Below are positions 12,207 through 25,142 of a stretch of DNA of 64,000 nt, piece by piece. Position 1 is the stretch's first letter, and every line of letters begins with the position of its first letter. The translations under genes were made by a program, and so were the position numbers. Source of the DNA: Boletus sp. NGJ (lineage: Eukaryota > Basidiomycota > Agaricomycetes > Boletales > Boletaceae); assembly GCA_019096195.1 (NCBI GenBank), contig JAGTXK010000122.1, positions 131,501 through 195,500 on the forward strand, in the 5' to 3' direction. The notes under the pieces are model-generated. The model did no database searches. It saw only the letters and a program-made list of their open reading frames with translations, and was not told the origin of the DNA.

Positions 12207-14272
12207 ATGACCCTCACCTGCTGGGTGCACGGTGACACGATTGATAACGTCTTCCCCGTCGAAACTTCAAGCACTAAGACTGTCGGAGACCTCAAAACAG
12301 TCATCAAGAACAAGAACCAGGTGGACTTTCGAGAAATCGACGCGCGCTTCATCCTTCTTTATAAAGCTTCCATCCCTTGGGGCGAAGACACGCCAGAGAT
12401 ACTTGATGGCTGGAAACTCGTTCCTAAAGATCGTCTTCCCTCTATTGCATTCCTTTCTGATATTTTCCCCGACCATCCCCTTCAAAGGCATATCCATATC
12501 ATTGTTGACGTTGAGTCCCCGCCATTCAGTGTGTCTCATTAGTGTGCTTTGTGTTGCCCAGGTTGTCACGACTAAGCATGATTCTGTCAGATCACCAAAA
12601 AACTCAGCTGGAAGTAGGAGAACAGGACGATATCTTAACTGCGATCACTAAATGTGAGAGCTTCGTTGTTTTAACTTGCAAGAGGGAGTCATTGATCAAT
12701 GTTGTCCAATCAGCATTCAAACGCACTACCACCATGTCGCATAATCTCACTCCTTCCAAAGCTGCAAAATTGAGCGAGTATGTCAAAATTTAGGCCGGCG
12801 ATCGGAGGATATTAGATTGCCGTTGTGCTGCGGCCGAACCTGCCAACACAGTGACTTCTGCTATCCAGCTGTTCAGCCCGGCGTTCGCATACTTCTCCAG
12901 CAGGGCATTTGATCCTAAATATGATCTACCTGATGACTTCGCCCTCGACATCCAGATTCTCATGACTCGATTCGCTCTAATATACACTAGCGAGCAGGAT
13001 CGTCGAAATCATCTCCTAACATTGTCATCGGTCGCCCTCTCGAGGCCATCATTGGCACTGATAAAACCGCTCCAGATTTCATCGCGCTAAGTTCATGCGA
13101 AGACTCATCAGCGTACCTGATCATTATCATTGGCGAGGAGAAGAACGAGTTTGGTGACGGAGGGTCCGACCCAGTCCAAGCCGCCTTCTCGTTTCTGCAT
13201 ATATTCCGCCAAAAGAAGGTAATGACATCTCCAACATGTATTTTTTTGCTGAAGGTTCCTTCGCGTAGAATGCGGGACTCCTCATGAGATGCTGCTGTCC
13301 CACTTTCATCGTTGCCCATGCTGGACCATGGCTTACAATTATGGGTGGTATCATCACCGATAAGTGCATCGTCTAGCGACTCACGGATATTCTCTGGCTT
13401 CCTGTCCACTCTATCCATGACCACGACCAGTACTACCGAGTTGCTCGCGTCTTCTATGCTCTCAGAGAGTCAACCCAGCGCCTAGAGTTGTGGTATAAAA
13501 CCATCACTTGACATTTCGACTCGTCTTATCCACTCTCGATTCCTCCCAACTCCCAATATCACAAGAACACCCCAGTCAAGTTTGCATATCGAGCACCGCT
13601 CGAACAAAGTGATTCGTGTGTAACGTATCCCGCCAGTACCATCGAGGACAAGCCAAAGGACATTATCGTCAAGTTCGTCACTGGTACCTCATATGGTAAA
13701 GACGCGCACGAGAAGATGGTATCGCTCGGATTCGCGCCGGAACTTTTTTACTGCGGACCGATCAAGGTGACCGATGACATGCCGTCGTATGACAAACTAC
13801 ATATGGTCGTGATGGGATACGTGGAAGACTGACGCTCGAAGCTGCATTGCAACAAAGAAAAGTTCCGCCAAGATTTAAAGATGACCTCGCCCGGGCATTC
13901 GAGGAGCTTCATGGTGCCAGTGCAGGTTACGTGTTTGGTGACGTTCGGGAGCCGAACGTCAACGTCACACCAGATCTAGAAGGGACATCCACGGCGCAAC
14001 TGATCGACTTTGACTGGGCTGGAAAGGAAGGCAAAGCCAAGTACCCGATTTCGATTTCAACCTCTATCAGCTGGCCGGAATGGGTGAAAGGGCTGGGGCT
14101 CATTCTGAAGAAACATGACAATGGTATGTTGGACATTTTAGCATCTCGCTGCTCTCAATAGCAGCCTGCTGATCCCAAAGGGAAGAGAAGGGCCATTGAC
14201 ACTCTGTCTGGCCAATCTTCCTTCAAGAAGACTGCAGCAGGCGATGAGGACATGGAAGTTGATGATACGTAA
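12207..14272 (+). pseudogene. Crinkler (CRN)-type gene: ubiquitin-like header, nuclease-like middle, kinase-like tail; decayed
   Basis: ATG at 12207 opens a Crinkler header domain (ubiquitin-like; start MTLTCWVHGD, then HIHIIVDV near 12505). In CRN proteins this header is followed by enzymatic toxin-like domains thought to act on nucleic acids or signalling in target cells, or in intragenomic conflict. The middle part (about 13030-13215) has an acidic-Lys core, GEEKNEFG, suggestive of a PD-(D/E)XK-like fold. The last part (about 13640-14140) is an atypical protein-kinase-like domain with VFGDVREPNV as the catalytic-loop equivalent and IDFDW in the DFG position. The protein ends in an acidic tail at 14272. 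Breaks: an in-frame TAG at 12791-12793, another at 13374-13376, a frame change near 13015-13025 and another near 13830. Both stops fit CAG to TAG. With several introns the exact exon map is uncertain. The gene is probably inactivated, though the domains are still easily readable. Confidence 0.78.
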
Positions 14273-14517
14273 TGTCCGGCTTTTTTTTTGTTGGCAAGGC
14301 AGAAAGGCTATCGCTATCACAATCAGAGTCTGTACATATCAACTCGCAGTTGTACGACTATTATAAGCTACAAAATTACAAAGCAACATTGTATACTAGC
14401 AGCAACAAGGTTCCGATAAAACGACTGTACAGTGGGTAGATAATGAATAAATAACGAGCGAGCGAATCAATGATCATTAGATGTCAAGAATATATACTTC
14501 CCCAAGTTCATAATAAT

Positions 14518-16553
14518 TCACAGGATAAATCGAAGGCTAGTGTCCTGTAGAAATTACAGTATGTCATCTTCAAACCGCAAACGCATCCAAGAAATACGCA
14601 CAATGTAATGTCCACTCGACAATTGCGCTTTCTGCTGAAAATGTGGTTGCACAATATCACGAATAGATAACAGTAACTCCAAATAGCTCTGCACTGGTTT
14701 CCGGGCTGTGACGCGCAAGATAAGAATGATTCCCCCGTGCGTACGCAATACTTACTCAAAACCGTCAAGAACGCCTGATATTGATTTAGATTAGCGATTC
14801 TCGTGGACTACAAAGGTCTAGCCACCCACATAACTCATCGCGCCAACGGCTACCCCTCCCTGGACAGTGTCAGCGCTCGTCTGATCATCCCTACATGCCG
14901 CGAATGATATAACGTCTGCCGAACTCATTCTCTGCGACCGTGTACGCTCAGCGATATGGTTTTCTTTCAGTCGCCCATCATGGTGGTACTGTCAAACCGA
15001 AGGTCGTACATTTTCAAGAGAAAATGATATTTCTGACACACCATAAACGGTAAGTCTAGTCAATGAACACGATCAGTCATCATTTCGCATGCAAGACTGC
15101 GTGTACGCACCAAGCGTTGTGCCAGAATGGCATGACTGAAAGCTTATGAGCACGAGAAGGGAATCCCCATTCAGAGAATAAATCTTACATCGAAAACAGC
15201 CTAAATTGGTATAAAATTGGTATATTTAATGACACGGAACCCAGAGAACTGCATAGAATCTCACCGTTAGCCGGCACCCAGGTGGAAGTGGCTTCACCTT
15301 TGTTATGAAATCAGTCAGCAGCACTTCCGATCAAAAAACTCTTGCAAACCATAATTCGGTGCAGTTCCTGTCCACACATCATTATCGCAAGCGTTATTTT
15401 AAGATATCCCGACTCACGTCGTCTATGATAACCCCCGCTGTCTTGTAATCCACCGGGTATATCACTAAAACAACCCACTTTAACTGACAACGTTCGTAAC
15501 AGGAGAAGGATTAACTGACCCTCATCAAATCCATCCGTCTTGTCACCGTGGGTATCGGGTATTTGGCCTCCGTGGCCAGAATCTAAATGAATAACAAATT
15601 GCAGCCATGAACAATAACGATGGCAATCATCCCTACAATGAAAAAATAACGAATCGTGTGGTTTGGCGTCCTTTACAAGCCATCTCATAGCGTCAATCAT
15701 GTTCTTTCTTGTAGGTATCTGTCGAGGGTTCGTAGTCTCATCCATCAACATGACGATATCCCCCTCTTTGAAACCCCATGAGCCTAAACGAGCAAGGGAT
15801 CAACGCAGTTTTGAGTGTGACAACAAAAAACTCACGGGTAAGGAACCGCTTGACGTTCTTGATATCGTTGATGCACCCGCGAAGCTCACGCTTCTGACCT
15901 GTGTAGTTGATACCGATCTGGATACCAACCCAATTGCACGATCGTCTCAGCATTCCTTACGTCGATAATATTATTTACTCACACACAGTGCCTTCTTCCG
16001 GCCCGAACACCTCGAGTATTGATGTCCACTGGTTCTACTGGTTGTACGAACTTGCTGCTGCGACTGGGATGGTGTGAAATTGAGAACCACAGGTGCAGCA
16101 GCATTTCCACTAGAGTGTGCTCGGCGGCGATGTCCCTGGGCTGGCTGCTGAGCAACATTCGGGTGCAGATAGCGAGATGTTGTAGCGACGGGAACGAGAC
16201 CGGGCATCTGCGAACTCTGAGCGGATATTTGTCGTGAACGAGGTTGAGACATCTCATCCGCATAGTGAACATGACGTGTTGCCGCTGATACACTACGATG
16301 TCGCGCTGGCTTGTTGGAATGATGGTGATGGCCCGGCTGATGGTGTGAAGGAATGTGGGCCGGAACAGGTCGCGGGTTTGCCATTCCGGGCGGTGGTCCG
16401 GAGGCGCCACGGGGAAGAGAGTTGCCCGCGATAACTTTCGGAGCGATAGTGGAACGCGGAAAAGTGTGGTAGGGCGCACTGAAAAACGGGAAATGAAGAT
16501 CATCCCGTTTTCAGCCGAAGGTCCCACTTACTGGGTACTGCGAGACACAGCAT
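14518..16553 (-). CDS. Type I metacaspase (cysteine peptidase)
   Basis: Metacaspases are Ca-dependent Arg/Lys-specific caspase-fold peptidases linked in fungi to stress, protein quality control and cell death. The N-terminal prodomain is Pro/His/Gln-rich (16530-15990). The p20 core follows: IGINYTGQKRELRGC (15900s), DAMRWLV near 15690, the catalytic His block YSGHGGQ assembled across the intron at about 15583-15640, DEVIYPVDYK near 15450, and the catalytic Cys block DSCHSG, split by an intron at 15136-15188. The p10-like C-terminus contains SADVISFAACRDDQTSADT (about 14890-14950) and ends SLRFIL at 14518. I count about 14 introns; several exons are tiny (15418-15464, 15350-15367, 15265-15297, 15189-15200, 15111-15135). 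All splice phases checked by hand keep the frame open and both catalytic residues are present, so the gene appears intact. ATG at 16553 is chosen because splicing from it runs straight into the Pro-rich prodomain; an upstream start is possible. Confidence 0.93.
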
Positions 16554-19500
16554 TCAGTGAGGTGTTTCTATAGTAACGAAAAAGGAGTGAATCACTTTGG
16601 AGCAGACCTCCCTGGTGGAGGCGCAGTGGATAAATAGAGAGGGTTGGATGGTGCCCGGAATGTCGGGGCTACTTGCCTGTCGATGCGATGCGATTGGTAT
16701 CGTACAGACGAGAATAACACGATGTGCGCTCACCTCATCTGTGGTGGAAATCCAGGGCTATTTGACAATGGTTAGTAGGTATCTCCGGATTCTAGTTCCG
16801 ATAAACACACTTGGGCGGCGCTGGGAATCGTGGACGCGAAGACATCGGTTCTTGCGCAGCATGGTTACCCCGCATATCCCACGTCATCGTATTGATCTGT
16901 GTATACGATTTATAGCGCGGGAAGCAAGAAAAAATGGGACACCCTGGCATGATGGAAACATGGGGCGGAGAGATCAAGTCGTGAGCCTTTTATAGTGTAT
17001 AATGGCCCTAACGGGCGGGGGACTTACAGGAAGCGGGGCAGCCGACAAAACCTAGTAGAGGATGGTGAGACAAGGGAGGCTCTCGGAGCGCTGCATTTCG
17101 ACGGCAGCATCGGCTTTATTTGACCGCTGACTGTGATGCTGGCATTCGCCTGTCATCCTTGCGAAACCACTACACTCTCCAAAAAAGGGCATCTTAGCTA
17201 ATCGAAGCGGACCCCAACTTGGACTCGGAATCGGATTTACCTGCTGCTCGTCCGCGTCAGCTGCCACCATGGGAGTCATTAATATTGTGGTGTCAAAGTG
17301 GCTGGCATAATGACCCCTCCGCGGATGCGAGAACATGTCCAAACCCTACAATGTGCTCCGGCAGCCTACACAGACCCATTCGTAACTTTCCCGTCTGCCA
17401 GTGCTGGAGCATAATCTCATTGGTCAGACCATAGCAACCTCATGATCATTGGCATGCTGTGGTCTTCATTTATCAGGCCATCAGCATAGCTTCCCTCTGC
17501 GGAGTATGCGCTCAGCGCTACAGGGTTTTGTAAGGCAACTTCCCACCATCACAGCTTGGGCGCTCTGCTTATCAATTCAATCTGGAGCTCATCTATGCGC
17601 AACCACCTCCACACAACCTACCATCGTGATTTTTGTATCAAAAATGTCAGCCGATAAATGGGAGGCAACGACTGCGATCGCGGGTCAAGTTTTACACACA
17701 TATCCTGGGCTCTTTGTCATCGAACCAGAGGACGTACTCTAACCTAATTTCAAGGTTAAATTAAACAAGCGCTTAGCGGGCGGCGTACAAACCGAGCAGT
17801 GGGAACACTCACACTGACGGAGTCTCTGACCAGGAAGTTTCAGTACCTCGATGATCAGATCTCCGTGAAAGTGAGGGTGAAAGGGCTCAGATTCTCTCCT
17901 GACAACAACGCAGTTGAAAAATACTTACTTCTTGAACTCGAGAAGTGGCCCTTTTGGTAGACCCAAAGGTCGCAAGAGATCGTGCACGGAGGATCAATGC
18001 CCTCTGTGACCCATTCCACCTCACGCATGTTCAGGTCAATGCTGATCGATGCAATGCGCCTATGATTATCTCACTGACCATTACTAGGTACCTTCAATCA
18101 CCCGAGAGGTGCGCGCCCTTGAGACCCTCGCTCATTTTCCATTGAATTGGGTGAAGACCTTGGCCAGCGGAGTATCGGGTCGCTCTTCTTTGAGTACGAA
18201 CATAAGTCGTTCCAAGCCCAAGTAAGGCTTAATTAACCGAGTCGGATGTCTAGCGTCTTCACCGTACTTGCTGGGCGTTCGAACGCAGGAACGAACATTC
18301 TACAACCTCATTTGATTTTCGAGTATCAACAAAATGACAACGGGAAGTGATTCTGGAAACCCTTGTGCGTGATCGTATTGTGGTCAAAATGTTCATATAA
18401 ATCGCGGACAGATGTCTACTTTGATTCATTCACACCTCCCGTGAACCGAACCACTCGTAAGAAGCAATGGTATCGCCATCGTGTGGGATCCCTGAATGCA
18501 GGTCACGAAGTCGTCGCTCCCTCTGCGCTACGAAACTAGTGGCCGCGACTCTGGAGATGTCCTAGAGAGATTTGAGTCCCATTGTCGGACTTCGTTCCTA
18601 CGCTCACCAAACAAGGTGTGACTCTAGATGCGAATGGCTGCCAAAACACCTATCTGCCGCGAGAAACTTGATGAAATTGCGACATAGCGACGATCTCTGT
18701 TCCTTGCTTCGAATCCAAATTGGCGGGTTGCGTTCCAGGTTGAAGCATTTTGCATAATGGCGTTGCAAACACGGCGGTACTCATGGAACTTCGTCCACAA
18801 ATTGAAGACCTGATTTATTCTCTTGGGGATGTACTAGTCACGCAGCGGGTGACATCATGCGGTACTTCGTGGAAACTGCTGCTCGTCGTCCTCTGGGGTC
18901 GCCTGTATTCGAATGCTTCGAGAGCGTCCTAAGGAAAAGAACTCAGTGCCTGCGAATTTCGTCTTTTCGCAGGGGTCGCTATCTATGTCACCACTTCACG
19001 TTCACACCAACCCCGGCTGCTTTTGGGTCTTAACAATCTAATCGAGTCATACGCGAATATAAAGGCTACGAGGACCATTTCCTTCGTGTCGACTTTAATA
19101 ACGAAGATCGCCTTCAATATAGTGGGATGCCAATGGGATCGGGACGTCAATAGGGCATCTTACCAACAGGAACGTGTAGGTATGCTGCTGAAAAGGGGTT
19201 TTTGCCTCGCTGGGAGACACGCCGACTTCTGGGATATTCATTATCGACTCTGAAGGAACTCGCCTATGGTATGGCCCTCAGCCTATTTCAGCACCCAGAA
19301 ATGCGGAGTACCTGTGATTCCCTCGGAGCGGAGACTTCGGCGAGGTTGCAATGAGTCCATCCAGTATGGGGCACGGATGGTGGTGGGCTGAGGCCGCTGA
19401 TCTCGATCGTCATTTACTGATGTCATTTTCCAACAAGCCTTCTCTGGAATAAACCCTTCCATCCGCATCGGAAGGGATCTGTGGTCGAATGTCTGACATT

Positions 19501-19947
19501 ATAGAGAATGGCATCAACTTTACTCAGGCTGATTGGCGTTGGAACGATATCACCGGGGTACGACAAACGGCGCTCCACACTCCCTCTCCATATCACTCAA
19601 CGCCCGTTCCGCACGCACCCTCCTCGTCCTCTCCGCCCTCAACTCTGCTTCCAATCGCAACAGCTCTGTCAACATCACATCACGGGTTGGCGCAGCTAGT
19701 CTGTGAGGCCCTATGCGAGAACAATCTGGCAGCTTCGGTCAATTACATTATGCCAACTGCCGTAGATTTTAGATTTAATAATTGACGCTCGCTAGTTATT
19801 TTCTTGAACGGTGTTCTTCAAATCTATACCGTCAGAGAATATTCATTGCAGGTAGGCAGCTATCGTAGACTAGTACAAGCTGTAACCCTAGATGGGAGCA
19901 CATCTTTACCTTTGTATACACAGGATCCAGGAGAAAGGTTTTAGGTA
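16554..19947. other. 3.4 kb gene-poor stretch with decayed coding scraps
   Basis: No complete gene is supported. Short protein-like plus-strand segments occur near 17590-17740 (ends EPEDVL), 18075-18230, 18570-18750 (TLTKQGVTLDANGC in one frame), 19045-19150 (GYEDHFLRVDFNNEDRLQYSG region) and 19230-19300. They jump between frames and contain stops that no obvious GT-AG introns remove. This is the pattern of one or more old pseudogenes whose family I cannot name. GC remains host-like, so it is not part of the AT-rich mobile compartment. Confidence 0.45.
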
Positions 19948-21994
19948 TCAGATAGAATCAGGCAAGTTCCTTGCAACATGTTCGCCTCCTCCCATAGACG
20001 TCCGCTTCTTCGTATAACCCTGGGCAAGGATGTCGTTAACCTTGTTCAGTATATCCGAACTCGAGGAAGAAGCCAAGGCAACCGCAAGACTCGTTGGGGA
20101 CAGCGACCCAAGCGAACAGATGCCCGTTGTGCTATCTCGACTGGTTGCACTAGTAGAAGGGCCCTTCGGCTTTGGAGAACCGGGGGAAACGTACCGCCGC
20201 TTGGTATTGGCAGAGGTGGAACGCTCTTTCGGAGTTCGCTGCGCATGAACGTGATCGGGGTATGAGGGGTAAGGCAAGGGGGGCTCTGGCCTGCTGGGCC
20301 GCAGCCTTTTCGTTGCCTTTGTCTTAGATGGTAACGGGAAAAGAGAAAACTCGGGCGACCTGTCTACATGGTGCAGAGGTGAGGAATTGATGGCAGCAAG
20401 CGTATTCATGCGGTTTGCGAGAGACGCACTCGAGCTCGACAACGAGGAAGTGAAAAAGAGAGACTTTTCGAGAGGGGGTGACATCAACGATGGGGGGCTG
20501 AGAGGTAAGACGGATGCGTGCGTATCAGGAGCTGAAGACCGCCTGGAAGCACCACCGGTCGATGACCCTCTGTGGGGTGTTCGGGAATGACGACGTTGAG
20601 GTGCCTTCGTGTAAATGTCAGGTCGTTTCTCCTCCTCGATTTCATTCCCCCTACACGGATTTATTGACCGGTCTTCGCTGTACGTTGACTCTTTCGGTGA
20701 CCTTTTGGTTTCCGAGGTAAACGGAGTCACCTTGGGCGGCCTCCTCGTTGTTTCACTCTGAGTGGGTGAAGATAACGTGTCGTCCTTGAGACGATGGGTT
20801 ACTGGGGGGTCTATAAGATCTTGCTTTTCATCCTGCGAGCCAAGCAGCCCGAGTGCATCCTCCACGTCGCTGACGTAAAAGACACCATCCGAAGAACGGT
20901 GCACGCTGCGGGGACGACTGTCGCAAGCAAGTGTAACCATTTTCGTTGTGTTTAAGCTGCTAACCCGACGGACCCGGTTCGTAGGGGTTTTCTCAGCAGG
21001 TTCATCGTCCGGCGCGAGGACGTTATACTCCGTGCGTCCACTAGGGACAGGGCGGTAGAGGCCTTTGAGTTTCAGGATGTCAAACATGCTGCGTCGGAAT
21101 GGCTTCGGTAAATCGGTAGCTTGTGCTTTGTGATGAGTGGAGTTGGCTCCAGAGGCGGCGTCTGGTAACGATGATGAAATACATATCTTTGGCAAAAAGA
21201 CATCGTCCATTAGTTTGGGAGATTGCTGTATAACCATCGGGGATGTGTTCAGGAATGGATCGTCTTGTGTGACCACCGTAAATCTCTCCCCATCACTCGA
21301 GGGAATGATAGTCTGAGTGTAGGTCGGCTGAGAAAAACGTGGAAGAGTTGCGTCAAGAGTCTGCCACGCAAGCGTTCGCTTGGGTATGTATTGCGAGCCA
21401 TGGATTGTAAATTTGCTAGGGGTACCAGCAGCGAAAAGGGACACCTGTTCCATACTCGGATATCCATGAACAAGCAAACGGTCTTCGATGTCGTTTTCTG
21501 GTGGGACGTACGGAGGTCCAGGTAGGAGAGTCGAAGTACGAAGCAAACGACGACGGCTTTCTCGCCATTTGAGTATAATTACGATGGTGATAGCACCGAG
21601 CACGACACCGAGTGCAATAAACAAAGGGATGAGATAGAGTATGTTCAACTGGCGATGGTACGGAAGCTTCGGCAAGACAGCTTGGGGTGATGTCGTCGCT
21701 GGGGGTAACGCAGTGATCTGAATTAAAGAAGCGGTAGGAATGCCGCTTGAGATAGCAACGTCCTGAGCACTGGCGACTACATCTGAAGCGGCGTCCGAGG
21801 CCGTAAGCAAAGGAGCCAAAGTTGGGGTGTCTGCTGGTGCATCATACGGCCACCAGTAATCGTATAAAGTGGTCGGTACCGATGGGATTGCTTGATTGAT
21901 TCTGTACCGCTTGACAACACCTGGATGGATCGATGTAGGTAAAGCAATTAAAGGAAGTAGTAGATCTGATACCCAATGACTGTATATACACCAT
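19948..21994 (-). CDS. Single-pass transmembrane protein with long Ser/Pro-rich cytoplasmic tail, conserved hypothetical
   Basis: The long exon (about 21920-19948) encodes an N-terminal Ser/Thr-rich ectodomain, one strong membrane helix (IPLFIALGVVLGAITIVI, about 21575-21630) followed by a basic stop-transfer patch (KWRESRRR), and a tail of about 500 residues rich in Ser, Pro and charged residues. The layout recalls fungal single-pass surface sensors, but no catalytic domain is visible. The longest frame at 21819 starts at TTG; translation stays open upstream through YDYWWPYDAP. A consistent model starts at ATG 21994 with a 23-nt first exon and a 52-nt intron. The alternative is that this is the 3' part of one gene with the frame at 22018-22696, because the gap is only about 23 bases and a 62-nt GT-AG intron could join them. 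The function is unknown. Confidence 0.6.
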
Positions 21995-22017
21995 GCTTTC
22001 CTGCAGGGGAAGACTCG

Positions 22018-22696
22018 CTATCGTGGATTGTAGTCGGGGCCAAGCAAGATGAATTGCACCCGTGATTCAACGCCAAGAGCAGATAGGTCCGCCTCAGGCT
22101 TGTCTAATGAAAGACCAGCAGCAATGAAGGTGGACCGACGAATAAGATGTGACGATGGAGAGTATGAGGCGCTTGCGACACCTGACCGTTTTGTCCTTCG
22201 CCAAAACGTAGTCGGACGAACTGTCAAGATACATTGGAGCATCCGTCACTTGGAAAACATGCATGCACTCACATAGTGGGGGAGGTGGGCGAGAGATTTC
22301 GCGCCTGTGTGTCGACGTAGATGGTGAGAAAGCACGCCTGGGTACGTCTGCTATGGGTGGAGGATCAAGTAATTCCAAGGAGGTTGGCAGAACTGTGAGA
22401 GGAGGAGCTGAAGCAGGCCGCTGGGGAGGTGAAGACCTCGATGCCTTGTATGTCCTCCTTGGGGGTGAAAGAAATTCCGCGTTCAGATTGGACACTTCAA
22501 CAGGCGAACGAGGTCCTTCTTCGTCTGAGTCAACGCTCTCGAGAGTGACCATGACCGGCCTGGTTAGATCATTCTCATTTCGACGGGCGAAATTGAAACC
22601 CAACGAGTTCTGTTTGGGATACAATGGCGTGGGTGAGACGAGGACAGTCAGATCCGACATCAGCTCTTGGCTGTCAGTATAGAAAAGGCCTGACAT
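22018..22696 (-). CDS. Small Ser/Pro-rich protein, or 5' part of the neighbouring membrane-protein gene
   Basis: The first exon runs from ATG 22696 (MSGLFYTDSQELMSDL) to about 22275 and is rich in Ser, Pro and Arg (SPPQRPASAPPLTVLPT). One or two short introns follow, and a last exon ending in GPDYNPR stops at 22018. The upstream extension to 22777 begins at TTG and was rejected. The intron positions between 22275 and 22100 are ambiguous: two reading solutions exist. The gene lies 130 bases from the divergent synthetase start at 22827, so the two probably share a promoter region. No family was recognised. Confidence 0.45.
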
Positions 22697-22718
22697 AGAG
22701 CTGGATATATCGGATTGA

Positions 22719-25022
<2,304 letters not shown>

Positions 25023-25142
25023 CTCCCCCTCTTTCCATACGACGAAGCTCTTTTCACTCCAAGCGCTGCGTCCGTAAAATACATAAATATGTGACCTGTA
25101 AGATGTCAAATGCAAAAATGGCAGTCACGGATCACCATCGCT

